NCBI GenBank assembly: GCA_003665825.1
Contig: QPFY01000002.1
Location: 620,001 to 684,000, forward strand
Origin: Microbotryum silenes-acaulis
Lineage: Eukaryota; Basidiomycota; Microbotryomycetes; Microbotryales; Microbotryaceae
DNA length: 64,000 nt
Reading direction: 5' to 3'
A model generated the notes under the pieces. That model was not told the origin of the DNA and did no database searches. It was given only the letters and a program-made list of their open reading frames with translations. A program made the position numbers and the translations under genes. Numbering within the stretch: position 1 is the stretch's first letter; every line of letters begins with the position of its first letter. Below, one piece after another: positions 21,856 through 36,129 of the stretch.

Positions 21856-24800
21856 TCAGACAATGAGGCCTGCCTGAGATGGTTCCACTGGGGGTTCGAA
21901 TCCACCAGTCTTGCGATGCTTCTCCACCAAGCCCTCGATCTCGGTCGACTGTCCACCGACCGGCGGTGCGGGATCGACTTCCTCGGATGCTTCGGATTCA
22001 GAATCCTCCGCCTCCGCCACCGCCCCTACTCCCGCTTTCTGATCATGCTGAGGGTTGGGTTCGTATGCGGGCTGTCCACCGGAGAGGAAGTAGTCAAATA
22101 TGGCGGCTTGGACACGTTCCTCGTATTGGGCCTGATCCGGTGTCAAGTGCGACTCGCCGGCGTCAGGCGCTGGACTCGATTCCGCTGGCTCAACCTTGGA
22201 TGTCGAGTCATGGTTCGTGCCGAAGAGGGTGGCCCCAGCAGCCGCAACCGCGGCCAAAGGGGCCATCACAGCCGCACCTACAAGACCGCTCAACCCGTTC
22301 GACACCTTCCCATTCGTGACCAGTGCCGCAGGCTCGACAGTAGCGGCGTTTCCAGTGCCGAACTGTCGATCAAAGAGTTCGAGCGCCTCGTCCTTGGTAG
22401 AAGCAGCTGTCATCCGTTGACGCAAGTCGACCAAGTCATCTCGCTTCCACGGGTCCGCATCGTCGTGATAGGTGACCGGGGAAGCTGAAGCATCGGTTGT
22501 CGATATCCGATCGGTCTGCGTCGCCACCGTTCCAGCCGTAGGTTCCCACGAGCGACTCTTCTCGTGGTGAGCAAGGGCTAAGCCAGCGGTGCCCGCAGAT
22601 GCAGCCCCCAACAAGACGCCATCAGCAGTATTGCTTATCCCACGAGTTACGCTTAAGTACTCTCCAGCCATGGAGTCGGTAACAGAAGTGGCGTCATGGG
22701 ATGGAGCTCGTGGCCGCGAAGTTTGAGGAGAGCTCGTACCGTCAACGACCTGCGGCGAGGAAATCGATCCTCGAGAGCGAAGAGAAGGCGCCGTTTCACG
22801 CGAAGGTACGATGGTCTGGTATGATCCCGGTTCCTCACTAAGGCCTGGGGGAAGACGCGGGGGAGGCCTGGTCGGAGGCTCCGTGGATTCACTTCGACTT
22901 CGCTGCATCTGCGCTTGCGAGACGGCTGACGTCGTAGCACTCGCCATCTCCGAGCCGCTGTATCCAGCTGAGGCTTGTCGATCCAGAGAAGAGAGGCGCT
23001 GCACGGGTTGTGCGACTTGACGAACGGCCGTTTCCGAGAAGCCCGCCGCCAGTAGAGCCGCTGCCGACACCATCTCGGCAGAAGGTTTGGCATTCCTTGA
23101 TTGGAACGATTGGTTCTTGCTGTTCGGCGACGACGAGGCGGCAGCATCGGTCGACGTTCTGGTCGTCGACAGGCTCTCCTCCGAGTTCGAAGCAGCCACT
23201 TTGGATTTGCTGAAGAGCGTCCGAAATCCGCCGCGCTTCTTGACGGGACTAGGCGAGGGTGGAGCATCGCCAATGCGATTCGTGACAGTAGCCGGTGAGG
23301 CCGACGGTGCATTTGTGGCGTACGAAGGGGCGGCCGAGGCAATGCTCTGCGTGTCCGAGGGTCTAGGTGGAGGCGCGCTGAAGAAGTCGACCAAGTCGTT
23401 ATTGACCTGACGTTCGGACAAGAGATCCTCGCGCTTGTCTTTGGCCCTTATTCCTCTCATTCGCGCGTTCGGACCTTCAATCACGACGGGCTCGATGTCG
23501 GAACTGGCGTTCGAACTTTGCGAGTCTTGTACTCTCATGGGAACCGAACTAGATCCGGCGCCGGTAGGGTTATTACCCTTCGATGACTGCCTGCTCCAGG
23601 GCGGGGGCGAGTTGAGGATGTCGATGAGTGGATCCTCTTGAAGCACTTCGAGCTCATCGGGCGGTCGTGGGGATCGAGCCTGGAGCCGCTTGATTGGGAT
23701 TGGAGTAGCGGTCGAGTTGATGCTGACTCGAGAGAGCGCAGACTCCCCTGACGCATCAACACCTGAGCCGTTCAGTTGGTTTCGCCCTGAATCTCCAAGT
23801 CGTTCCATCGTCCGCAGCCGGTCGGGGGTCAAGGACAACTTCATCGTGCGATTGTCTTGCAGCAGTGACTCAAAGTCGTCCAGAGTCTGCTAAACAGGAA
23901 AACTCGTCGTCAGCTTCGTGCTTGAATCAGCTACGAAATGGACTGGGACTGACCGAATCTACCGCCAGAGTGGGACTGGGCAGGCCATCGCCCTTAACGC
24001 TTGAGATGGACCCGATTTTCGAATCGTAGCTTGACCGATGGAGGCTGGAAGGCCGGCCCAGCTTCGGCGAGCTCGTGAGTTTGGGGTTTCGAGACAGATT
24101 AGTCGGCGAGTCGATCGACTTTGACGCCGCAACTTCGGCCTCAAGATGCCCACGGATCCGCATCCCCCTGAGCCAGGACCAAATCAAATCGTCCTCTGCA
24201 AAGGCCAGCTCCACGTCCCGTAGATCGACGGCCTCCGAAAGCCCACGCTGGTTGACTTGTCCTACAGCTCGGATCAAATGCTCGGCGACATGGGAAAGAC
24301 ACCTCTCGGCATAAAGCACGAGCATGAACGTGAGATGAGGAGAATCTAGGTGGTGTGAGGTGTTATCGGCCGAACGTCAGCGGCTCTTCCGAGGCGAGTG
24401 CATTTTCAGTGAATGAGCGACTTACTGTTCTCGGGAGGAGGCGGAGATGGAGAAAGCGCACGAAGATGATTGCCAAGTTTGGTGGGACCACCATTTGGAC
24501 AAGCAGCTGGGATCCAACAGGAGTCAGTATCGCACAATGCTCTGTACTGGCAAATATTCGTGCCTTCTGACTCACCCCCAAGTCCCGAGATGCTCATCAG
24601 CCAATCCCTCAGGGCACGGAATATTGTGTCAGTTTGAGTTACAATTTGTTGAGCCGAAACTGCGTCCCTGGACGATGCACTCGAAGCAATCGTTGGCTGG
24701 GCCCTGCGCAGTGCCGGATCGGCTCGAAGGTTCGGGGCGCTCATCCTCAGCCACTCGCGAACGGCCAGCTCGGCCTCAAGCACGCTGTTCTTGCCCAAAG

Positions 24801-25436
24801 GTCCGAGGACGCGAATGACACCGGCCTTGAGTCTCTCGGTGGTGAAAGCGTCCGAAGGTCCGAGCGGGCTTGGGCCCGACCTGGAAGGCGCGCTCGTCGG
24901 CGGGGCGCCCGAGGTGATCGAGGTGGTCGGTGTCGAGGGAGATTGAGTAAGCGCGGCATGGACCCAGAGCTGCAAGAGCTCATCGAGAGTGTAGTTGATG
25001 ATGGCCAGAGCGGCCGGGGTGAGGCTGGTCTGACGCGTGTCGGACAGGATCGCCGTCGCTGGCTCGCTTAACACATACTGAGGCTCTGCGGAGTCGGGCG
25101 CCACCCCAGGCGTGTTAGTTACGGGCACACTGCGACGCGGTGTACGAGCATGCGGACAGATCACATGGGCACACGTAATGCAATACAGCCAACCAAAAGC
25201 AACAGGAACACGAGTGCAGCCTCGAGATAAGCTACTGGCAACGGCCGAAGGGCTGCCTACTAATGCTCGCCCCTCGTCGGCGTTGCCGCGCACGACCCCA
25301 CAAGGGCAGGTGTCTCCGACGTTTCGAGACCGAATCCAAGACGTGAGACTGACGGAGCAGTTGCCGCGTGTGGGCTTGCACCCCAGCACACTTCCTATCG
25401 CACAGGGGACGACGTACCCGTATAGATCCCCGACAT
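21856..25436 (-). CDS. Uncharacterised Ser-rich protein, conserved-looking N-terminal half
   Basis: I do not recognise a named family. The proposed start is a 19-base exon (25436-25418, MSGIYT) followed by a ~330-base intron with branch site AACTAAC. Exon 2 (25085-24576) continues EPQYVLSEPATAIL, and further exons follow near 24518-24424, 24344-23955 and 23890-21856. About 1000 residues are predicted. Two helical blocks look structured: TPAALAIINYTLDELLQLWV with RLKAGVIRVLGPLGKNSVLE (exon 2), and MLVLYAERCLSHVAEHLIRA with AVDLRDVELAFAEDDLIWSW (exon 4). They give a weak impression of paired histone-fold-like helices. The C-terminal ~660 residues are Ser/Pro/Ala-rich and disordered with many SP sites, plus two short Ala/Gly hydrophobic patches. 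Function unknown. Confidence 0.7.
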
Positions 25437-26869
25437 CTTGTGCGATGAGCGATTTGAATCACTGAGGTGCCTTCCTCGCTTGATCTGTCGACTCGAACTG
25501 CGTACACCCTGTGTTGAAGCCCTGATGAGGATGGTGAAGAGGCAGGAGGCGCGTGCGGCGGGCCCAAGCTCTAAGGCCTCAAACAAGCTGTTCGACCGGA
25601 GCTTCAAGCTGCAAGCTGCAGATTTCCGCGCTCGACCGTCCAGCAGGTCACGCGTCCCATCCCGATCGTCATAAACAAGTCAGGCCTGACCCAAACCAGA
25701 GCATGGGCCGCCTCTGTAATACCACCACACGTTTTCCCCAAGTTTACAGGCTCATGCTCTGGTAGCGTGGTTTCAAGACTCCCATAAAAAACCACGTGAT
25801 TTAAAACCCCGAGTTGCCGCCGCGCCGCCGGCCTCACTGGCTGGCGGGTTTTTGTCGGATTGCCGCCACGTCTAAGGCCAGGAGTTTCACTCGCTCACTG
25901 CAAGAGGCGGCTCGGACGAGCAATGCTGGCGCCATCGGGCGGCCACAAAAACACGTCTGAGAAATTCACAATTGCAGCACGTCGCCTTCGTTACTCTTAC
26001 CGTAAGTATCCAGAGCTGCCTACGCATCGATCGCTCCTGGCGACGTTTAGTAGCTCCTGCGTGACGGGCGAAGCGCGCCACCGGGGACGATGGCGCGCAC
26101 GACAAAAGGGGCGTCTCTTTTAATCGCATTAGCCGCTTCTTTGAACAAGACTAGCTGGAATTTATGACTTAAAACTTAAAGCTTGTATGCCGCGATCAAA
26201 GGCTCGCAAAACCTGATGTCAGTCTCACTACTCCACCAGGAAACTTCAGGGACTAGTCCATCTCCTGCCAGGGCGGCATCTAAAGGCTCGCATGGGAAGC
26301 GCCTTTCCCACGTTATAGACTATTTTCTTCCTTTCCGAAGCGCGATGAATACTTCACTCTCATATGCCACAAGATGTTACGTTCTTTCGGTAGTTGTTAC
26401 AGGCCACTTTACGGGCCACACAAAGCTCAAAGAACACAAACACAATGGATGGCTATCCCACCTCAACCCTCGAAAGCCCTCGTTCTTCAACAGAAAATAA
26501 AGAGAAAACGAGTGACCTTCCGTCAAAGTAAGCAGCGCCGTCAGGGGGAGAAGGATGCAAAGAGATCAGGCAGAGCAGAGCCACACAAAAAAGACGAGGA
26601 AGACAAAGAAGCATTACCCGTTGTAGGTATTAACCAAGATAATAGAGCTAATGGTGGGCGAGGAGGGGCGGGTAGTGGAGGCAGAGGCGGAGGCGGAGGA
26701 AAGGTGCCGTGGCAGAGAGGCGAGAGAAAGAGAGAGGAGGGGGAGAGGGGGAGTTGGTGTAGGGGAGCTGATTTAGAAAGATGGAAGACTGAACCCTCCG
26801 CGTCCGATGATCCTCGGGACGAGGACACACCGACGCGCTCCGTAAGATTGTCGACCTTTTTGGGGCTTT
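25437..26869. other. Intergenic region between the Ser-rich gene and the MIPC synthase subunit
   Basis: No gene supported. It contains a 15-base inverted repeat (25695-25709 and 25749-25763), and from 26630 a purine-rich strand that is the 3' flank of the minus-strand gene. Confidence 0.45.
25695..25763. repeat. Short inverted repeat in intergenic DNA
   Basis: ACCAGAGCATGGGCC (25695-25709) pairs with GGCTCATGCTCTGGT (25749-25763), 14 of 15 positions, with a 39-base loop. This may be a small foldback remnant or an RNA hairpin. Confidence 0.6.
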
Positions 26870-29568
26870 CTAATTGTCCCTCGCGCGGGGCCTGGCCAAG
26901 TCAGGCGTCATATCATGAAGCAGTCGGTGCACTTCGCGGTCGACATCGGGGCCTACGAGATCCGATTCGGACTCGAGGGCACCAACCCGGGTGGGGGTGA
27001 CGGTGAAGGCTTGCTGTTGCTGCGGCGGTTGCGGGTGCTGGTGCTGGTGCTGGTGCTGCTGGTGGTCGTCGCTGCTATCGGCAAATTGAGCGTCGGCGGC
27101 TTCTGCGGCCCTTGCAGCGTTCGCCGTCTCAGGCGACGTGGCGGTTGTTGGCCTTCCGTCGACGGTTGTGACTCCGCTGTTCCCGAGCGAGATGCCTCCC
27201 GAGTTTGTCCGGACCATTCCTCGCCCTCGTAGCTCTCCGCTCCCCGTAGTGAATGTCGTCGCGGACGAATCACTTGTGGGACGACATTCTCTGCCGAGTT
27301 GGACGTCCCCTCGTTCGGCGGCGTGCTTGGACGACGGCGATGTTGATTGGGGTGTGCCCGTGGGGCTGGAGAACGGGCCGGAGAAAGAGGCCGTGTAGAG
27401 AGGTGGGAGCGTGCCCCGGGCGGGGTGCTCGGGCGAGAAGGATTCGGGGATCGCGGCGGCAGCGGTTGCATGGGCAGAGCCGTTAGTGCATGCTTCTGAA
27501 TTTTGTTGCTGTTGTTGGCCAGTGAGGGGGAGAAACGACGCGCGAGGGGACCGAAAAAAACTGGACCATCCCTTTGACCTCAAGTATTCGGGCGGCGGCG
27601 CTGAGGTGGCAGAACCGAGGGAGGCCCGGTGGAAGACCTCACTCGAACGCGCCGATTCATCGTTGGCGTGCATCGTCGATAGTGGGGTACCGTTGAAGGC
27701 GCCGTCGTGCATCGACCCTGGTGCGTGAAGGATCGAGTTGCTCGAGGGCGACGGCGGTCGCGAGTACGAAGGGATGGGGCTGTACCGGTTTGCCTCCTCG
27801 TCGTCGCTATAGAAGAGTTGTGACCATGTTCCAGGACCCGCTGTTGTCGGTGTCGACGTTCTTGATCCAGCGTCCTGGGGCATGAGCCAGACGGGGAGGT
27901 AGTACAGCACGCCACGACTGCCCTGAGGGCCGATTTCGGAAGGGCGGCGCGAGCTACTCGGTGATCCGCTTCTCGAACCACCAAGGGGGCTGTCGGGTCG
28001 AGCACTGCCCGGTGTACTGGGCCGGGCAAGCGAAAAGCTTGAACTGTCGAGATGTAGCGGTAAGGCGATTGGACCGTGCGTCCGTCCGGATTTCGGAACC
28101 GGCTTCTTCATCCCGAAGCGTTTTCCCCACATCATGCGACCGACCCCCCAAACGACGATCGTCGCGCCGAGGTACATCAAGAGCATGCCAAACTTGCCGA
28201 GGAAGGTGATGAAACCGGCGTCATCGCTGCAGTAGGCAAGTAGCGCGGTCAGCTTTCCAGAGGTTATGATCGCCGAGGATGAGCCGCGGCGGTCGGCGCC
28301 GAGCAAACTCACGCGTGCCACGACGACCCATAGAAGTGCTCAAAGAACGAATCCCCCATCTCGTTCGCGGGAGCATTCTTCCCGTACCACCTTCGCGGAA
28401 GAACTCGAACTTGGCGCTCGGCCAGAGTGAGGTCTTCCTTCGGCCACAGCCCGTACTGCGCCGAAAGAAACATGGGACCGGTGGAAAACATAACAGTGGG
28501 GTAGTTGGTGCCGTATTGGTGGTTGAAGGTGAGGAGATTGCGGATGACGTTGTCCATGAAGGGGTGGCCCTTTTCGGAGAACATGATGTCGTTCGATACA
28601 CCGACGGGGATCGTCGCGGGGAGAATCACCTGGTAGTACAGCAGAGGATCGAGGGGGCGCTTGCAGCCGACGTCGAGATCCATGTAGATGCCACCAAAAC
28701 GGTGCAGCACAAAGTAGCGGATTGCATCGGCGCGTTGGATCGGGTAGGTGTAGCCATCGAAGGCCGAAAGGAACCACGCGTAGTGAGTCGCGATGAACTC
28801 GCGCGAAGCCGCATCGGACCAAAGCTTGAACTCGCTGTGGTGGGCAAAAGCCAGGGCGAGTGCAGGTGGACGCACGGTCTTTAGCATATGGGCAGGGTGG
28901 TTAACGCTGGACAGAGTAACTCACTAGTCCGGGTGCATATCCATACAGCCTTGTCGCGCTGCGAGCCACCGCTGGGGGACGACGTCCGTCTTCCAAGTCG
29001 CATGGATGATGCGCGGTATCCGCGGCGTTGGCTTGGTCTTGAGCGAACGTTCAAAGTCGTCGACCGCAGCGGCCAAGCTGGCTTCAGCTGCTGTCGTGCT
29101 CGTGGTCGGGGTTGCGAGTTCGCGTCGAACCAACGGATGGGACGCCTCGGCGTTGAGGGACCGTCGATCGGGCCGCGCGCCGTCACCGTTGTCGCCGCGC
29201 GCGATTGAGGCCAGGGCTTCGGGCTGGCTGTCGGCTCCCTCGAAAAGTCGTACCACCGACGGTTCGTCGTCTTCGGCACTGATGTCGTCGTCGAAGGCGA
29301 GCTTGGACTTGACGACGGCCTGAGCATTACCCTTGGCTTGGTGTTGAGCAGCGCCGCTGTTGGCGAGAACGGCCTGCGTGGCAGCGGCTTCTCGGGCCAA
29401 GCGTTCGTAGAGGCGCATCTCGGGCTCGGTTATGACATCGCGCCAGTCGACGCCAAAGTACTCGACCACGGTCGTTAACACCACCACCGTCCCGAGCAAG
29501 AACAGCGCGAGCAACGTCACAAACACGCACAGTGCCCGGCGCCATCTAGAGGGCTTGGCTCCGACCAT
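26870..29568 (-). CDS. Inositol-phosphorylceramide mannosyltransferase catalytic subunit (SUR1/CSH1 family)
   Basis: Adds mannose to inositol phosphorylceramide in the Golgi (family knowledge). The start is ATG at 29568 (MVGAKPSRWRRALC), followed by a signal anchor (VFVTLLALFLLGTVVVLTTV). After a lumenal stem come RIPRIIHATWKTDVVPQRW, FKLWSD, YPIQRADAIRYFVLHRFGG and IYMDLDVGCKRPLDPLL with the DxD motif. SNDIMFSEKGHPFMDNVI, MFSTGPMFLSAQYGLW and GSSWH then join across an intron to ADDAGFITFLGK. A second membrane segment follows (FGMLLMYLGATIVVWGVGRM). The last ~430 residues are unusual: a Ser/Pro-rich disordered cytosolic tail with a His-Gln repeat (QHQHQHQH, then PQPPQQQQ) near 27012-27060. 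Whether it is Sur1- or Csh1-like cannot be told. Confidence 0.9.
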
Positions 29569-31369
29569 GCCGGGGTTGAGCGAGCGCGTGTGGGTGCGGG
29601 AGCCACCGATCGCGCAGTCAGATTGACGCCGACCGCTACCCGACAGTTAGTAGCGATCTGGGCGGCGCCGGCGACGCGCGCCGTCGAGCGACCGTGCAGG
29701 GACGTCGCGCACGAGGCGGAGCTGCGGAGGCAGGTCTGAAGGAGGTCCAGGCAGGGCAGCGAGCACTCGCAGGTGGCAAGCTGAGTTCGATGTTGTCAGA
29801 ATCCTCTTCGGTTTGGCTGGTGACGTGGAAGGGGGTCGCATAGGGACGATGGAAAGGAGTAGTGAGCGTAGCGCGCGCTATCGCAGGCGGGCGCAAGCCT
29901 GCGCAAGCTGCTGAAGGCGGGCAGTAGGCGGGCCGTGGCCAACGCCTTTTGCCCACGCTTGCAGACTAACGTCACGTCGATGACGACGATGCGCCGTCAA
30001 TCATTCGCGGAGCTGACCCTCAAGAAAGCTGGTGCAAATCCCGGGGGAGCGAGGGCACATCGAGGCCGCCCGGTGGGAGCGGGGTCGTACACTTGGGGTG
30101 GCGATCACCCATATGAAGTATCGTCATCTTTTTGTCCTATCTTTCCGTGGGCACCCACCCACCTTGCGGCGGGGTGCCTGTGCCGTTTTTGTCACAGGCG
30201 ATTCGTGCCGCTGATCTGCGGGTATGCATGCGTTGCTGCGGAGCATAACTTCTCTCCGAATCACGGGTCTGACAACGCGGAATGATGTTAAAAGAATGAA
30301 ATAACAGATCTCTCTACTTGGATTGAGGCTGTGCAGCTCGTATAATTGCGTTCAGCAATTCAGGCTCTAAGCACCGGCGGGCCGGCGGTCGCGCCGCTGC
30401 TGCGCACAGCGACCTCTCCCTGCTCCATGCTCCTGCTCCGGCAAATGACTCGACCGGGAAGCATGCTTATGATCGGTCAGGAGGTAGGTAGTCCGACAAC
30501 TGTGCCCATCTGAAGAGGAATATGCAGACTAGACAAATGCAACGACTGGTCTGCAGAGTCGCTGCAATCTCTCGGATCTTGATAAATTCCGTAAAACGAA
30601 TCGATCGGCATTGGCCCAAGGCGGGGATCGGCGCAAGATCCTGTGTTTTCGCGATGACGTTCTGAGGACGCCACGTCGCTCTTTCAGGCCGGGGTCGCAC
30701 CAGGTCCGGAGACCCTGTCCAGATCAGCCGCATGAATGATATTATCGACAACTCTCGTAGGCCAAGGCCTCACGTTGAGTAGCATAGCGGCCATCGTAGG
30801 GGACGGTCACTGACTCACTGGCAGCGACTGTCGGGCACTGATTTTGAGTCCGCCATTCCACGACCCCGGATTTACGGCCGAGACGATCGAGTGCTGCATG
30901 GCCGGTAGCACAGTGCAGCAGGGATTGATCTATCTTCTGGTGCATTCGAAACACCAACTAAGACTCAAGTGCTGAGGGTGTAGGTGCAGTCAGCCACACT
31001 ACTCTTGCCATCGGAGCGGCGGTGATTCTCCGGCCAGCGACTAGGGTCACGTGATCAGGGGTGGCTTTGAGACTTTTGGTCCCTTTACGCGTCTCACCGA
31101 GCCTATGCAAAATTGGATCAAGGCTTGGGATCTTCAATCCGGAGCCTTTGGCTTGCGGGAATGGTTACGAAAGCTTTATTGATGCGAACATGCCAAATCT
31201 GGTGAACCGCGGAGCTCGAAGACTGGAGATCGCTGGGCCCCGAGATCCGGCTATCTTGGCTCAGCTTGGCCCGGACTCTGTCTTGCCTCCCGACCCAACT
31301 CATTTACTCGGCTAGCAGCTTCGTCGTACCTTTCTCCATCCCGCGTCCCCGTCCTCATTCAAAATAATC
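29569..31369. other. Divergent intergenic region between the MIPC synthase subunit and the SDR gene
   Basis: About 1.8 kb with no supported gene. Short open frames occur but no domain, tRNA B box or repeat was recognised. Confidence 0.4.
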
Positions 31370-33097
<1,728 letters not shown>

Positions 33098-33443
33098 ACT
33101 CCTTGACGTTTCACTCTCCTGTCTACTATCATGCCAGGCTCGAGATAAGCGCGGTGATCTGAATCTGTACTATGACACACAAGTAAAAACTGAACGAACG
33201 ATAACAAGACTAGCCCGGCATTGGAATGAGGGAAAAGAAGACACGGGGCTAATATTCACCATAAAACTTGCGAGGAGCGAGAGAATGATACTAGGTACAA
33301 GCACAGTACGGCGAAGCCCGGGATGGGCGATAGTTGTGTAAATGAACAAGGTCGACGATCAGAAAGATGCGAGGGTTTGAGAAACAGTGAGCGAGCGGTA
33401 GTCGAAGATGGGAGCTGAGACGAAACGGCGCCAGAACAGAGTC
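33098..33443. other. Convergent 3' flanks of the SDR and Rab genes
   Basis: AT-rich, no gene seen. Confidence 0.4.
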
Positions 33444-35133
33444 TTAACACGCGCACCATCCGCCTCCGGATTCCTCAGCTTCGTCGAGATTGACGGTCCC
33501 AGAGGGGAATTGACCAGGTGGGCCCTTCTTGTTGATCGAGTTGACGCCGATGTTGCTCTTCCTATACAAGGAAGGGGTTTCGACGATCTGGAGGGAGGCA
33601 CGAATCAAAGCATGCACAAGAGTTAGCACACTCGATTTCCCTTCTTGACATACAAGGACCCTCATTCAAGAATCACTGACCTTATCAACAACCCGACTGA
33701 ACAGTCCATCTTCGCCCGTCACGTCCTCGCCACCCTTCTTTGCCGAACATTCCATGAACAACCACGGCGGGTTCTGCGCTTGGGCGAACGCCTCCCCTTC
33801 GGCCGTACTGACGACGCGCGAGAACTCTCGGTCTGTCTTGTTGCCGACGATCATCCTGACGACCTGTGGAGTATTCTCGAGTGAAGGACGGTCAACCGTA
33901 AACAAGCATGTGTTGATGACCTGGACAGCAATGGACGAACCTCTTTGGCTCCCGACCCCGTTCCGGCGAACGTGTCGAGCTCGGCGATCCACGACGTTAA
34001 TGACTCGAACGTGTCGCGAGCAGTGATATCGTAGACTGCATAGGATATACGAGAGGTTCAGCAAAGCTCAACATGGTGGTAACGAGACCGTTCCGAGCAC
34101 CGCGTCCGACCTCACCCAGAATCACTCCTTGAGCGCCACGATAATAAGAACTTGTCAACGTTCGGAATCGCTCTTGCCCCGCGGTGTCCTGGGATCCCAC
34201 ACAGTGGGTCAGTACTGGGATGAGCAAAGCTTCGAGTCCGTGCAGTGCCGACGTCGTACCCAAATGGACAGCTTCCAGCGCTTGTTCTTTCGCTCAATGA
34301 CCTTGACTTTGAAATCGACGCCGATTGTGGCTAGTGGAAGAGAAAGTGTTTGAACACGTCAAGACTTTGGTTGAGAACGCTGAGTCGAATATGAAACTCA
34401 CCGCTGGTTTCGTCGGGGGATAAGAAGGTCTCGTCGGTGAATCGAAGCAGGAGCGACGACTTGCCGACCGAAGAAGCCCCTGTGAGAATCGCATCCAGGT
34501 CCAGCCGTGTATAGGAGTGAGAGTTAGTTCCATTTAACCGCGCACACCTCGTGTCCTTGAGTTTCAGTTCAAGACTAGGCGTTGGTGTTGGCAAAACACG
34601 CCTGTGAACGTGTGCGGTCTCGACATATGCCGCTCCTTGTCCGTCTCCGTCGCCGAGTCACGCGCCACTTCAGCAGACCCAGAGCAGACCCGGAGAGCCG
34701 TTAGGCCGATAATGGCACAGCGAACGGCCCTGGGCATGACTACCACGACAAACTCTGCGAGGATCGTATCATAGGTGCACCAGATGTGTACGATCCGGGG
34801 CTTGTCGATCGCGGTGTGATGCATGGAGTGGTCCCGAGCCGATGGGTGCCGTTCGTCGTCGCGAGTTGGACGCTGTCGTCATGACCAGCAAGCGAGGCCA
34901 GCTCCGACGCCAAAGCTGCTCGGCAACGCATCGGGTGATTCCACCTTTTCCCCACCGACCAAGCAGATAGAAATCTCGTCCTCCATACGACACGTACCAA
35001 TGACGAGCAGCTTGAGCGTCGTAGGGGGTTCGGTGAGCGTCCCGAACGAGGGCTGCGCCGTCGGGCCGTTCGAAGCATACGCCGCCACTGTTGGAGCAAG
35101 GGGCCGTGTGCAGGAGGGGGTGTTAGCATTCAC
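33444..35133 (-). CDS. Rab18-like small GTPase
   Basis: Membrane-traffic GTPase, closest by motif order to Rab18/RabC, which acts at ER and lipid droplets. The joined exons give [20 protein letters not shown] (P-loop), [20 protein letters not shown] (switch I and interswitch), [20 protein letters not shown] (switch II), GAQGVIL with [36 protein letters not shown] (NKxD), [13 protein letters not shown] (SAK) and a tail ending GGGWCAC. The final CxC is a double-geranylgeranylation motif. An N-terminal extension of ~45 residues precedes the G domain. Its 5' end is uncertain: the open frame reaches 35133 but begins with GTG, and a good branch site and acceptor (GCTAAC then CCAACAG, exon from 35087) suggests an upstream exon carrying the ATG. 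Confidence 0.87.
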
Positions 35134-36129
35134 GACGGCAGAAGGATAAGACGAGACCGAAGAGACTGACTTGTGGTCAATTCGGAGCGATGAAATAAGT
35201 GTGTGTATGGTGTCCGTGTCGGTGAGGCGAGGCGAGGGCCAAGTGTGTGGAGTGAGAGCGAGGCGCAGACTGGTCGTGATAGCCGCTGTGACTCCAAGAC
35301 ACTCTCCGATTGCTTATTTCCGGGTTTCTCAGTCACCACCCCACCAAGAGCAACCTCTGCCTCACATGACCTTTGCCTTGCTTTTTTTTTGTATCAAGCA
35401 CGAGAGTGACAAGATTCGAGGTCCGAGCGTCGCCGCCCGTATTCAGCTCGGTCAATTGTATTGGGAAAACTCTGAGCGGCCGAGAGGGCATGAAGCTGTA
35501 CTTCATACCCGAAGATGCACTCTGCTCGGTCTGGGACCGTACCAGACTTATATTGCCAGTGACACGATCACCATCTCTCAGACGAGAAATTTCTGCCCAG
35601 TTTCTAGTGAGCTGTCCAGCGAATTAAGCAAAAGGGGTATTGTTTAATGTGGAAAGCTCGAGAAAGTTCTCGCATCCTGTATGAGTCTTTGCGCCAGCTT
35701 GTTGGTCCGCTACTTTAGTATTTTGTGCAGCTGCGATCTGCCAGATCACTGCACCCGTCGTCGGCCGCCGGCGGTCACGTTCAACCGAGGACGGTGCTAG
35801 CGGGACCGGCGACTCGAGCTCAGCTCAAATGCCGCCGGCTGCTGCGCTCGCGTACGACTGCACCGACTCCGGGTTGACTCGCTGCTTCTTACCTCTCAAA
35901 GACTTACCGACACTCTCACGCTCCGAAGCAGCGCATTTTCTTCCAAGCAACGCAGCCACGAAAAGAGCCAGTCCAGGCTTCCGTTCTCTCTTTCTCCGCC
36001 TCTTGACCGCCCCCTTCGCCGAGCCACGCTCTCTAAAGTCTCTTCAGCTGAAGCCGATCGCATCTCCCTTCCGGTCACCGCACCGACCACAGCCCCGCAC
36101 GCCAGCCGCACGCATCACTTTTACCAGCC
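35134..36129. promoter_or_regulatory. Divergent intergenic region between the Rab gene and YPP1
   Basis: Promoters of both genes and possibly the first exon of the Rab gene. A pyrimidine-rich leader precedes the ATG at 36130. Confidence 0.4.

Noticed and set aside
21880..21915. tRNA B-box-like word GGGTTCGAATCC
   Set aside because: It lies in the C-terminal codons of the Ser-rich protein. No A box or cloverleaf can be drawn around it.
24363..24581. Alternative frame (QLLVQMVVPPNLAIIF) as an exon of the Ser-rich gene
   Set aside because: The acceptor GGATCCCAG and the phase of the flanking exons favour the other frame (ACPNGGPTKLGNHLR).
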